Assembly: GCA_001970855.1 (NCBI GenBank)
Contig: LSSN01005347.1
Span: forward strand, 1-14,794
Reading direction: 5' to 3'
DNA from: Smittium culicis
Taxonomy: Eukaryota; Kickxellomycota; Harpellomycetes; Harpellales; Legeriomycetaceae
Length of the DNA stretch: 14,794 nt
Positions 1-9,276 of this stretch are shown one piece after another (the first letter of the stretch is position 1; the number at the start of each line of letters is the position of its first letter). Position numbers and translations under genes: made by a program. The notes under the pieces are model-generated. The model searched no databases and was not told the DNA's origin. It was given only the letters and a program-made list of their open reading frames with translations.

Positions 1-402
<402 letters not shown>

Positions 403-3038
403 TTATTTTTCGAGCTCGATGAGGATATCATCACCACTAACGGCAGAGCCTTGTTCGACGAGGATAGATTTGATGATTCCAGATTTAGGAGCACGGAGGA
501 CATTTTGCATTTTCATGGCTTCGATTACCGCAACTTCCATGCCTTCGCTGACCTTTTGGCCAGGCGAGACGGATATGGAGACGATGGTTCCTGGCATTGG
601 AGCGATGACCAAGTTGGATGTGTCGAGTTTGGGTTTTGGTTTCATGAATTTGAGCATGTTTTGCTGGAATTCGCTGATAACGTTGAGGTTGAATTTTGTG
701 CCTTTGTATTGAAGGACAAATCCGAGAGTGGTCTTTTCCAAGTATTGAACAGTGAATGTAGATTGCGGGTAGTTGGGGTTTGAAGGAACGCTGAAGCTTA
801 CTTTAATAAAAGGAGATCCAAGGGACCACTCGGTTGAGATTGTACAGTTTAATGGGTTAAGCAAGCCTGGTGCGTTGGGCGATTCTTGGGAGGATGGTAT
901 GGTGGTAGCAATACAGTTAAATTCGTTGATTCCAGTAAAGTTAATTGGTGAGTTTTGTGATTTGGGGGAGATGGTTAGTTCAACAGATGTGTTAGAAATA
1001 GAGTCATCGCTGTTAGTTTGAGGGATCTGAACGATGAATTTTTTTGGATAAGTTTGAGTATTGGGTTTAGAAGTAAACATATCGCGATGATTGATAATTA
1101 GCTGTAGAGCAGCAGAAGTGGCGGCCAATTCAGCGAATTCGTTTTGGCCATTTCCAGTTGCAGAGGAGGTATCTTTCAATTGGTAGCCCTTGAAACCATT
1201 AGGGTAATATTTAGCTAAAAACCCTGTAAAAAGATCACCAGAAGCAAAAGCTGGGTGAGAAACAACGTCACGCAAGAGGGGGATATTGTGGTTAACACCA
1301 GAGATGAGGTAATTATCTAGTGAGCGTTTCATTGTTTCAGTGGCATCTTGGCGAGTTTTACCAAAGGTGGATAATTTACAGATCATAGGATCATAGTACA
1401 TTGAAATTTCAGATCCTTCGGTGATACCAGAGTCACATCTGACATCGTTGGGAAGTTTATAGTTGGTGGGCTCAGTGTATTTGGATAGTGTACCGATTGA
1501 GGGGAGGTAGTGTTCAGGATCTTCAGCGTAAACGCGAGATTCGATAGCCCAACCATTAATTTTAACATCAGATTGGTTGGTTGTAGTTAAGTTTAGACCA
1601 GCAGAGGAGCGGATCATTTCTTCGACAAGATCGAATCCGGTGATGTATTCGGTGATTGGGTGCTCAACTTGGAGACGGGTATTCATTTCGAGGAAGTAAA
1701 ACTGGCGGTTGCTATCGACTAAGAATTCGACGGTACCGGCAGAGGTGTAACCGACATTTTTGCTGAGAGCAACGGCTTGTTCACCCATAGCACGTCTGGT
1801 TTCAGGGTCGATGAAAGGGGAGGGGGCTTCTTCAATAACTTTTTGGTTTCTTCTTTGGATGGAGCATTCACGTTCAGGGAGATATAAGCAATTTCCATTT
1901 TTATCAGCGATGATTTGGATTTCGATGTGGCGGGGTTGATCGATGAAGCGTTCAACGAGGAGGCGGCTGTCGCCGAAGCTAGATTTAGCTTCTTCTGTGC
2001 AAAGTCTAAAAGCTTCTTCGACCTCGGCATCATTGCGAGCAATACGCATGCCTTTACCACCACCACCAGCCGAGGCTTTAAGCATTATTGGGTAGCCAAC
2101 TTCGTTTGCGATAGTTACGGCGTGTTGAACGTCTTTAACGACGCCATTGAATCCTGGAATCACATTGACACCAGCTTCTTTAGCAATTATTTTTGATTGA
2201 ATTTTGTCACCCATAGCGTGCATTGCATATTCGTTGGGGCCGATGAAAGAGACATTTCTGGCTTCAAGCTCTTTGACAAATGCAGAGTTTTCAGACAAAA
2301 AGCCATAGCCTAACGGAAATCAAGTAATAGATAGCGTTTATAAATAATTTTCAGCTAAATAACAACAGTAGTATAAAGTGGTATCTGTATAATTAAATTT
2401 ATGTTGGTGGGGGGATTAGGGGAAAGATAATTACCAGGGTGGACTGCTTGGGCACCGGTTTGAGTTATAGCATCTAAGATTACAGGTATATTTAGATATG
2501 ATTGGCTAGTTGGAGCAGGGCCCTATATATTGACAAAAAGAGCATTTTTGTAATTTTTTTTAGTATAGATAAATAAATTGTAAACAAAGATAATTTTGAG
2601 GCAGAGTTAAATAGACCAAATGTGTGTGTATTTAATGAGTAATGTAATTGAATAATAGTGAGCGAGAATAGCATACAACTCTGACGGCTTCGTCGGCCAA
2701 TTTGACGTGTAAAGATTCAGCATCGGCGTCGGAGTAGATGGCGACAGTTTTGATGCCCATTTTTTTAGCGGTACGTATGACTCTACAGGCGATTTCACCG
2801 CGATTGGCTATTAAGATTTTATCGAAAGTCTATGTATAGTTTAAAAGAAGAGGAGGAGGATGAGGAATGGAGATTTAGCAATAGAGTCAAAAGAGAGCGA
2901 AGGTTGAGAGGATATTACCTTTTCTGAAGTTTTGGAGGGGCCATAATATTTTCGGTAGAGTAAAGAGTTTGATTTGGAGAGATTTGGCAAGAGGTTAGTC
3001 TTGAACTTTGAGATATTAAGTAGCTTTGAACTTAGCAT
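403..3038 (-). CDS. PCCA: Propionyl-CoA carboxylase alpha subunit, mitochondrial (4 exons)
   Basis: This is the biotin-carrying subunit of propionyl-CoA carboxylase. It carboxylates its own biotin with ATP and bicarbonate, and the beta subunit passes the carboxyl group to propionyl-CoA in the mitochondrial matrix. Exons, in transcript order, are 3038-2919, 2829-2677, 2522-2435 and 2309-403 (TAA stop). They join in frame to 755 residues, near the 728 of the human protein. Residues 1-40 are rich in Ser, Lys and Leu with no acidic residue until the end, as in a targeting peptide. The biotin carboxylase domain starts at [16 protein letters not shown] (from residue 41) and continues through [11 protein letters not shown] (about 118-128), the ATP-grasp loop GGGGKGM (202-208), RECSIQRR (267-274) and [12 protein letters not shown] (326-337). 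The C-terminal biotinyl domain has EAMKM with the biotinylated lysine at 720. No catalytic motif is missing. Overall similarity favours PCC over methylcrotonyl-CoA carboxylase, and the divergent neighbour is a clear PCC beta subunit. ATG 3038 is the first in-frame ATG. Confidence 0.96.
2310..2434 (-). other. PCCA intron 3
   Basis: A 125-nt intron with donor G|GTAATT and acceptor CGTTAG|GC. It splits a glycine codon in phase 1; splicing gives [11 protein letters not shown], the conserved biotin carboxylase motif, which confirms both borders. The sense strand carries two C-runs (complement of 2409-2414 and 2419-2422). Confidence 0.93.
2523..2676 (-). other. PCCA intron 2
   Basis: A 154-nt phase-0 intron with donor GTATGC and acceptor ATATAG. 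Splicing gives [18 protein letters not shown], matching the conserved PCC sequence. A TACTAA branch-point-like element lies at 2565-2560, about 37 nt before the acceptor. Confidence 0.93.
2830..2918 (-). other. PCCA intron 1
   Basis: An 89-nt phase-0 intron with donor GTAATA and acceptor ACATAG. It separates the targeting-peptide exon from the start of the biotin carboxylase domain ([12 protein letters not shown]). The interior is pyrimidine-rich on the sense strand. Confidence 0.92.
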
Positions 3039-3162
3039 TTTTTTTCTCTGTCTTAATAATAACAATGATTTTAGTATAAGATAGTGGAGGTAAAGTTGAA
3101 TTTGCTGGACGATAGAAGTGGGAGAAGCAAATTAATAAATTTTAAATATGAAAGAAGAGAGC

Positions 3163-3176
3163 GGGGGAGGGGGGGG
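3163..3176. other. G-run pair (G5-A-G8) in the PCCA leader region
   Basis: On the plus strand five Gs, one A and eight Gs follow each other. The PCCA sense strand would carry the matching C-runs. The plus strand has enough G-tracts for a possible quadruplex, but this is not evidence that one forms. Confidence 0.45.
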
Positions 3177-3192
3177 TAAGATATAAAAGTAC

Positions 3193-3251
3193 CAAGATAG
3201 AAAGATAGTAAGAAAGAAAGAATGAAAGAAAGATAGATAGAAATGAAAAAG
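3193..3251. repeat. Degenerate GAAA/GATA tetranucleotide tract
   Basis: A purine-only low-complexity stretch of mixed GAAA, GATA and GTAA units lies about 155-215 nt upstream of the PCCA start. On the PCCA sense strand it reads as a TTTC/TATC polypyrimidine tract. It is probably part of the leader or core promoter. Confidence 0.6.
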
Positions 3252-3540
3252 TAGGGGGTCAGAAAGATAGCTCTGAGGGAAATAGGAAAAGATTTATTGA
3301 TAATAAGAGGTAAAATTAAACTTCCAATCAATAAAATTAAAAAAAACTGTTTATTTTTATTAGATATTTAGCTGAAAGCCGTGAAATGGGGGGAAGTGGG
3401 TGCGGAGGCAACTGAGTTTTATGGGATGGATGTTTATGCGCAAATATCACTTTAAATGGTAAAAGTATGAGTACCTAACGCGTTTATTTCCCCCCGCACT
3501 TTTATTGATTGCAAGTATACAAGGTTAAAACTAAAGCGGC

Positions 3541-3547
3541 AGATAAG
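3541..3547 (+). promoter_or_regulatory. GATA-factor-type site AGATAAG
   Basis: Exact match to the fungal GATA zinc-finger consensus (HGATAR). It is the first of four AGATAAG heptamers within 187 bp on this strand, a density well above chance for this base composition. Binding is inferred from the consensus only. Confidence 0.4.
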
Positions 3548-3611
3548 CAGCAGCAGATCAGTTTGGAGGCTAAAGCGTAAAAATAAAAGAGCGCAAACAG
3601 GTTAGATACAC

Positions 3612-3662
3612 ATTCAGACTAGATAAGCTTTCACACTAGATAAGCATTCACACTAGGTATCA
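3612..3662 (+). repeat. Three tandem 17-bp units carrying GATA cores
   Basis: Units are 3612-3628 ATTCAGACTAGATAAGC, 3629-3645 TTTCACACTAGATAAGC and 3646-3662 ATTCACACTAGGTATCA. The first two differ at two positions and each contains AGATAAG (3621-3627 and 3638-3644). The third has drifted and lost the GATA core. The repeat sits mid-way between the divergent PCC genes and could be a duplicated transcription-factor site. Confidence 0.75.
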
Positions 3663-3720
3663 GGTTATAGTTCATCTCAGCGTATGCGGGATGGTTACAT
3701 CTCTTTGGTTGGCGGCTAAT

Positions 3721-3727
3721 AGATAAG
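3721..3727 (+). promoter_or_regulatory. GATA-factor-type site AGATAAG
   Basis: Fourth AGATAAG on the plus strand of the PCC intergenic region, preceded by GCTAAT. Assigned on consensus match and clustering only. Confidence 0.4.
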
Positions 3728-4162
3728 AGCAGTGTTGGGTACTTTGGCAGAGGAAGACTTTAAGAGCTGGAGTGTCGTGTTTTGTGTTTATTAATATGGT
3801 CTGAATCCAAACCGCCGTATCAGCAGCTTTGGATTCAGCACAGGGTGATTTTTGGCTATAGAGAGCACGCGTACATAATTATTGTCTATCGAGAGTCGGT
3901 AGCAAATTTGGGTTCCGTGACTTTATGAATCCGAGTCATTCGCTCAGTTCTGTACGATTTTCAGGAGTAAATTAACAATAAAAAGCTTTATTTAAATGGC
4001 TAATAATAGCGTTTGAGCATACAGAAACTGCAGTAAAAATCACACTACCTGCAACTTATTATTCACGCATAAATTCGCTTATAAAAGTCTCGCCATCCTT
4101 ATTTGGAGTCGTTTGCGCAGACATATGAAACGCTACTAAGTACTCAGCTAATAAGCATATGG

Positions 4163-4173
4163 CTTATCTTATC
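4163..4173 (-). promoter_or_regulatory. Double GATA-type site CTTATCTTATC
   Basis: Two overlapping inverse GATA cores (GATAAGATAAG on the minus strand). The same 11-mer recurs at 4266-4276. Paired GATA cores are a common arrangement in fungal nitrogen- and iron-regulated promoters; the actual regulator here is unknown. Confidence 0.4.
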
Positions 4174-4224
4174 GCCTTTGATTCCTTCCATTCTGCTCGG
4201 TACTCACTATAGCTGAGGCTATGC

Positions 4225-4266
4225 GTTTACTTTTACTTTTACTTTTGCGTTTGCTTTTGCTTTTGC
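4225..4266 (+). repeat. Seven-unit hexamer array KTTTRC
   Basis: Seven uninterrupted hexamers: GTTTAC, TTTTAC, TTTTAC, TTTTGC, GTTTGC, TTTTGC, TTTTGC. The first three have A at position five and the last four have G. The array runs directly into the second CTTATCTTATC element. Confidence 0.8.
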
Positions 4267-4276
4267 TTATCTTATC
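4266..4276 (-). promoter_or_regulatory. Second double GATA-type site CTTATCTTATC
   Basis: Exact copy of the 11-mer at 4163-4173, abutting the hexamer array and sharing its final C. It gives two GATA cores in the minus-strand orientation, 103 bp from the first copy. Confidence 0.4.
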
Positions 4277-4904
4277 TGAAGCTCAATGGAATACCAATTG
4301 AGCTTAGACGCATAATAGGGTTGAGTGGATAGTTGACCATATTTTATATGGTGGATTTTAGTGTGGCCTGTCTAGCTTAGCTTAGTTTAGTTTAACTATG
4401 CTGCGAGTTGGATAGAGGCAACACACAATTTTTATTATGGCTTTCCTCCTACTCCAAGTTTAGCTTCCCTACTCCTCCAATGAACTCCACCCTCCCCCGA
4501 ACCCCCATCCAACTCGTTCTGCAAATTCAGTTCATTTTTTCTATTTTATTAAAATTTAATCAACTCCACACATTATAAACTAGTTCAAATGCTGGCGAGT
4601 ATACTGCACTTTAAATCAGATAAATTCGCATTTGAGCCGGGAGTGGAGTCGGAGATTACAGCTTTTTAGGAAAAAATATGTTTTAGTTTAAATATTAGCT
4701 CATCTATTTTTAAGTTCTTTCTTTAATATAAAAATCTGTTCAGTAATAAATAAATCTGTTTTTCATTTACAAGTTTTCAAAGAGGATTATAAACTTCAGT
4801 AATTCAACTGTATTTTATTCTTCTAATTTACCCCTATTTATACATTCAACTATTTTCAGCTGAGCTCAAGTCCACCCCTTTTATTTTTAATTTTTATATC
4901 ACAC

Positions 4905-4956
4905 CTTTTTACTCTTAATTCTTTTTTCTCTTTCATTAAACTTTTTACTCTTAATT
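4905..4956 (+). repeat. Direct repeat of CTTTTTACTCTTAATT in the PCCB leader
   Basis: The 16-mer occurs at 4905-4920 and exactly again at 4941-4956, 36 bp apart start to start and just upstream of the PCCB ATG. It is pyrimidine- and A-rich with no G, so it could be a simple low-complexity duplication or a leader element. Confidence 0.6.
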
Positions 4957-4993
4957 ATTCTACTACCACCGTCCACTTTTAAACAGCAAAATA

Positions 4994-6827
4994 ATGTTCG
5001 TTAGCAAAATGAGACTGCCCTGCTTGATGGCAGCGCGTATCGCCACAAGAGTCGCTTTACCTCCCTTAACAAGATCCTACGCCGCCCCAAACAACAGAAT
5101 GACTGTAACCATCCCACAACAGCCTCTAACACATTTAATTTCCCTTATTGCATATCTACTCATTCTCACAACCTGTTATTAACTACTTTTTTTTTTTTTA
5201 CTAAAAATAATTCCTCTGTAGGTACTTTTAAAGAAAATCCAAGACAAGCGAGACGAATCGCTAATCGGCGGTGGCCAAAAAAGAATAGATGCACAGCATT
5301 CAAAGGTTTTTCCTCATTTTCTATTTACTTTAGCCGAAGTCACAATAAATAACAACTAAATGAAAAATATTCAATACTATCGAAAAATAGGGGAAATTAA
5401 CTGCTAGAGAGAGACTTAATCTATTGCTTGATGAAGGCTCTTTTAAAGAATACGATGCTTTTGTTGAACATCAGTGCGTTGATTTTGGCATGGAAAAGAA
5501 CAAAATTACCGGCGATGGTGTAGTCACCGGCGTTGGAAAAATCAACGGTCGCGTCGTATACGTATTCTCCCAGGACTTCACCTCTTTTGGCGGGTCTTTG
5601 TCCAAAACGTTTGCTCAGAAAATTTGCAAGATCATGGACAAGGCGATGTTGGTAGGTGCGCCTGTCATTGGACTGAACGATTCGGGTGGTGCTAGAATCC
5701 AGGAGGGCGTGGATTCGCTCGCAGGCTATGCCGAGATATTCCAGAGGAACGTTCTCGCATCAGGCGTAGTCCCGCAGATATCGGTTATTATGGGCCCATG
5801 CGCGGGCGGTGCAGTTTACAGCCCAGCACTGACCGATTTCACATTTATGGTCAAGGACACGTCGTACCTGTTTGTTACTGGTCCCGAAGTCGTCAAGACG
5901 GTGACTAAGGAGGAAGTTACACAAGAGGAACTAGGCGGTGCAAAAGTGCACACGGCCAAGTCGGGCGTCGCTCATGATGCCTACAACAATGACGTTGAAG
6001 CGCTTGCTAAAATCCGCGAGTTGTTTGGATACCTACCACAATCGAACAAGGACAGCGCGCCTGCTGTGTACACCGCTGATCCGGTCAGCCGTGGTGATGA
6101 GGCGCTAAACACGCTTGTTCCAGCTGACTCAACAAAGGCGTATGATATCAAAATTGCGATAAGGAGGATAGCTGACGAAGACAAATTCTTTGAGATCCAG
6201 CCAGACTTTGCCAAGAATATAGTTGTTGGGTTCGCGAGAGTTGGTGGCAAGTCGGTCGGGATAGTGGCTAACCAGCCGCTAGTATCTTCCGGAGTTCTGG
6301 ACATCAACGCATCAGTGAAAGCTGCTAGGTTCGTCCGATTTTGCGACAGTTTCAACATTCCTATAGTAACTTTTGTCGACGTGCCCGGGTTTCTCCCAGG
6401 AGTCAAGCAGGAGCACAGCGGTATTATCAGAGAGGGTGCCAAACTGCTGTTTGCGTATGCGGAATGTACAGTGCCAAAGATAACGATTATAACGAGGAAG
6501 GCTTATGGAGGAGCTTACGACGTGATGAGCAGCAAACATCTGCGCGGAGACATGAACTACGCATGGCCAACAGCAGAAATCGCTGTGATGGGCGCAAAAG
6601 GTGCAGTTGAGATTATTTTCCGCAACAAGTCAGGAAGTAGCAAGGAGGAGGCGGAGGCTGAATATATCGACAAGTTCGCTAACCCCTTGCCCGCAGCAAC
6701 CCGCGGGTTCTTGGACGATATTATTTTGCCATCGACCACCAGACAACGTATTGCCGAAGACCTCGAAATCTTATCGACCAAAAAACTCGCCAACCCGTGG
6801 AGAAAACACTCGAATATGCCTCTATAA
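4994..6827 (+). CDS. PCCB: Propionyl-CoA carboxylase beta subunit, mitochondrial (3 exons)
   Basis: This is the carboxyltransferase subunit, which moves CO2 from biotin on the alpha subunit to propionyl-CoA to give D-methylmalonyl-CoA. Exons are 4994-5104, 5222-5305 and 5391-6827 (TAA stop); the joined protein is 543 residues against 539 in human. The first 37 residues contain Arg, Ala and Ser without acidic residues and include TRSYAAP, which suits a mitochondrial presequence. Exon 2 leads into [13 protein letters not shown], and exon 3 continues GKLTARERL, exactly as in the family. The N-terminal carboxyltransferase half has [10 protein letters not shown] (162-171) and [16 protein letters not shown] (200-215). 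The C-terminal half has [20 protein letters not shown] and [13 protein letters not shown] (434-446), and the protein ends WRKHSNMPL. It diverges from PCCA. Close match across the whole length to animal PCCB argues against methylcrotonyl-CoA carboxylase beta. Coding DNA is clearly richer in G and C than its flanks. Confidence 0.97.
5105..5221 (+). other. PCCB intron 1
   Basis: A 117-nt phase-0 intron with donor GTAACC and acceptor CTGTAG. A TACTAA branch-point-like element sits at 5199-5204, 17 nt before the acceptor, behind a long T run. Reading through it meets an in-frame stop near 5180. Confidence 0.88.
5306..5390 (+). other. PCCB intron 2 with unusual donor GTTTTT
   Basis: An 85-nt phase-0 intron. 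The acceptor is AAATAG and the donor reads AAG|GTTTTT, which lacks the usual A at donor position 3 and G at position 5. Splicing here restores the conserved [16 protein letters not shown], and retention would hit an in-frame TAA, so the borders are well supported despite the weak donor. Confidence 0.85.
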
Positions 6828-6852
6828 ATGACTCCAACTTTTTCTCCTTCCT

Positions 6853-6873
6853 CCCCCTCCCCCCTTCATCCCC
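6853..6873 (+). other. C-run cluster in the PCCB 3' flank
   Basis: C5, C6 and C4 tracts stand close together, beginning 25 nt after the PCCB stop. The complementary strand could supply tracts for a quadruplex, and the RNA would carry a C-rich element of a kind bound by KH-domain proteins. Both are inference. Confidence 0.4.
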
Positions 6874-7774
6874 ATTTTTTATTATTATCGTTCAGATGAT
6901 TATGAAATCTTTTTTTATTCTATAATTAATTTTTAATATCCATACTTGGAAAAAAATTTGTTTTTTCTTGTTGTAACTTAAAATACATTTTTCAACATAT
7001 TCGCTTGTATTTATCACAAGTCGTGTATTACTGTAATCATTTCAGCTTCCTTACATGTATATTTCATACTAATTTAAATGTGTAATTATTGACTGCCTGT
7101 GTAAAAATCGCAAAAGTATACTTATCAATTATTGGCTGCAAATTGATTTGAACCAAATTAAAAAGAGTAAGTATTGTTTTATTAGCAAATAGAAATAGAA
7201 AATTTTTATTTCTGTCTTTTTATATGCTGATTAGGCTATTTATTATTGGATATTGATGTTTATTTAGTTTATGAGAAAATATTATTATTTTTTTTTTTTG
7301 AAAATGAGCAAATATTATGTTAGGAATATATACTTATTTTAACGCATTTAGATTTATTCCAAAGAGAATGATAATGATTTTAAAGTATGGGGCCGCAGCT
7401 TATGAATAGATTTGAATCGAAATGGCACATTTTGTAATTTGTCTTCAAGAGGAAAAAAAAAAAAAAGCAGACTTATCTCGGCAGATTCAGTCTTGGTAAC
7501 TCATTATTTTAACAACGATTACTGCATTATTGCATTCCTGCATCGCCATTAAGGTGCACATAAACGAGATGAGGTATAAGCTAGTGCAATTTTTAGGTAC
7601 TGTAGCTACAAGTGCGAGTAAAGAAAAAAAAAGAGGGAAATAGCTGCTTAGTCCATAGCTTGTTTTGCTTCAATCTATTAATGGAGTATAAGCTAAACAC
7701 TTGATGTGAGTTTTAGGCGTGATTAACCTATTGTAGGACAATAATACGTTTTTATATCAAAAAAACCAGCGTAT

Positions 7775-7792
7775 TGATAAAAGCTTCTATCA
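7775..7792. repeat. 18-bp near-palindrome TGATAAAAGCTTCTATCA
   Basis: The arms TGATA and TATCA flank AAGCTT, with only the A/C pair breaking perfect two-fold symmetry. It could be a dimeric protein-binding site containing two GATA half-sites, or chance in AT-rich DNA. Confidence 0.35.
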
Positions 7793-8234
7793 GCGCATTA
7801 TTGTGTGTGTGGAGCTTTTATTAAATTGCATAAGTGTCAAACTTGTAGTTTCTAATGGGCTTCGAGCCAGCAGACTTATTCATAGCGTTTCAAATTAAAG
7901 ATGGCTGCGAGTATATTATCAATGGAATAAGATACTCTGCCGAATAGAATCTCTTGGTATGCTAGCATATATATATTTAAAATACATACAGAAGATTTTT
8001 TATTATGGTACCTATACTTGCAAATGTTTGTAGTTTAAGAAAGAGTCTGTTTTATTTATTGCACTTTCGGCAAGATCAATCCCATAGATATAATAAAAAT
8101 CCGGATATTATTTCTGGGCTTTTAAGCTAAACGAAACTAGTTTATTTTTTTTTAAAGCTTAAAGTTAAAATATACAGTTTTAATATTTTTTTAACAAAAG
8201 GCATTTATTGTCGACTTTAAACTAAACTGAAACT

Positions 8235-8258
8235 GATTTTTATTTTATTTTATTTTAG
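8235..8258 (+). repeat. TTTTA pentamer tract
   Basis: A short run of TTTTA units directly precedes a GC-stemmed inverted repeat (8263-8267 CGGCC with 8273-8277 GGCCG, loop TAATG). It is simple-sequence DNA of no clear function. Confidence 0.6.
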
Positions 8259-8964
8259 TAGACGGCCTAATGGGCCGGATATGATGAAAAAATTAATGCT
8301 CAAGAAAAGTAGACTTTGAGCAAACTGTAAATTTTATCAGATAATGACAAAGCTGGGTGTGAAAGAGTTATAGGCAAGTGGGATATGCGGAGGGGCTAAA
8401 CTGTTGACTTTGGGGCTTGTGATCTGATAAGCGACTTGGATATGGAAACTGAATGTATATATAAATGCTGGTTGTCGATATTTTTTAAAATGGGCCAATA
8501 ATTAAATGAATGGACCTCGGGTCGCTTTTTAAAAACCGTGGACGATGGTCAAGGGTTTGGGAGCGGGTGGTACATAATAGTTTAAACTCTGGTTTTTTTG
8601 GATTAGTGAATGTGTATGGTTTGTGCAGAAAAAAAAATTATTCAATATAATCATGTGCCCGACTACTTAATCTACAGGGTAGTTATTATTTTTTTTTTAT
8701 AGTTCCTGAGATTATTTTGTTTAATATATGAGAAAGAAATAAGTATTGAGGTAATGTGTAACTATTAATTTATTTTTGTTCCGTGTTTTGGTTTTTCGAT
8801 GATCATACCTATTTATTTTATAGTTGGGAATTTGCTAATATCCGCTATTTTTTTGGGTGGGGAGAAGTATAAGGATTGGGGTGGAGGCAGGCTTTAACAA
8901 ATACTGCGTGTGTTCGCATTTATTTATCTATTTATTTTTTTGTGTGCTCGCATTTTTGCGGACA

Positions 8965-8991
8965 TTTTTTTTTGTTTTTTTTTTTTTTTTT
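8965..8991 (+). repeat. Long poly-T tract
   Basis: A T run of nine, one G, then about seventeen Ts. It is the longest homopolymer in the window. Its exact length is likely to be unreliable in the assembly. Confidence 0.8.
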
Positions 8992-9276
8992 CCCAGGACT
9001 GATTAAGATTAGATGCTAAACCAATTTAATCAAGTTGATATTTTTTCAAGGTACTTGATCTTGATAATTTTTATGCGCAGATGTTAATTCTCTAGGCATA
9101 AGCTTATCGCTAGCTTTATAATACTGATTATTACTCAAAACTTGTTTCTGTATTTCAAAAAAAAAAAAAAATAGTCTATAGGCTTTTCTTATTTAGATTT
9201 GCAGTTTAATGTAGAACGTCGGCGTTGTTTTTTTTTTAGCTCTAATTTGTTCATAAAATACGGACGCGATTTGACT

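Larger units (their letters stand above)
3039..4993. promoter_or_regulatory. Shared divergent promoter region between PCCA and PCCB
   Basis: This 1,955-bp gene-free region separates the two divergent start codons. The side next to PCCA (about 3039-3400) is purine-rich on the plus strand, so a PCCA transcript leader would be pyrimidine-rich. The side next to PCCB (about 4430-4993) is pyrimidine-rich on the plus strand, with roughly 7 G in 4801-4993. Each flank therefore resembles a fungal leader for its own gene. Between them lie GATA-type sites, a 17-bp triple repeat and a 42-bp hexamer array, listed separately. TATAAAAG occurs at 4080-4087 but is about 900 nt from the PCCB ATG, so I do not assign it. 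No reading frame here looks like a real protein. Confidence 0.7.

Noticed and set aside
3039..3065. Upstream extension of PCCA to 3065
   Set aside because: The in-frame codon at 3065 is TTG. ATG 3038 is the first in-frame ATG, has an A-rich context and gives a good targeting peptide.
3071..3331. Minus-strand open frame of 86 codons, hydrophobic
   Set aside because: It is the translation of the purine-rich low-complexity DNA upstream of PCCA. Its Ser/Leu/Phe-only composition and its position in the leader indicate a by-product, not a protein.
5981..6442. Minus-strand open frame of 153 codons inside PCCB
   Set aside because: It is antisense to highly conserved PCCB exon sequence; its length follows from the GC-richer codons there and it has no family signature.
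403..6827. Methylcrotonyl-CoA carboxylase instead of propionyl-CoA carboxylase
   Set aside because: Both subunits match the PCC family over their full length, including [16 protein letters not shown] and [13 protein letters not shown] in beta and the [16 protein letters not shown] region in alpha.
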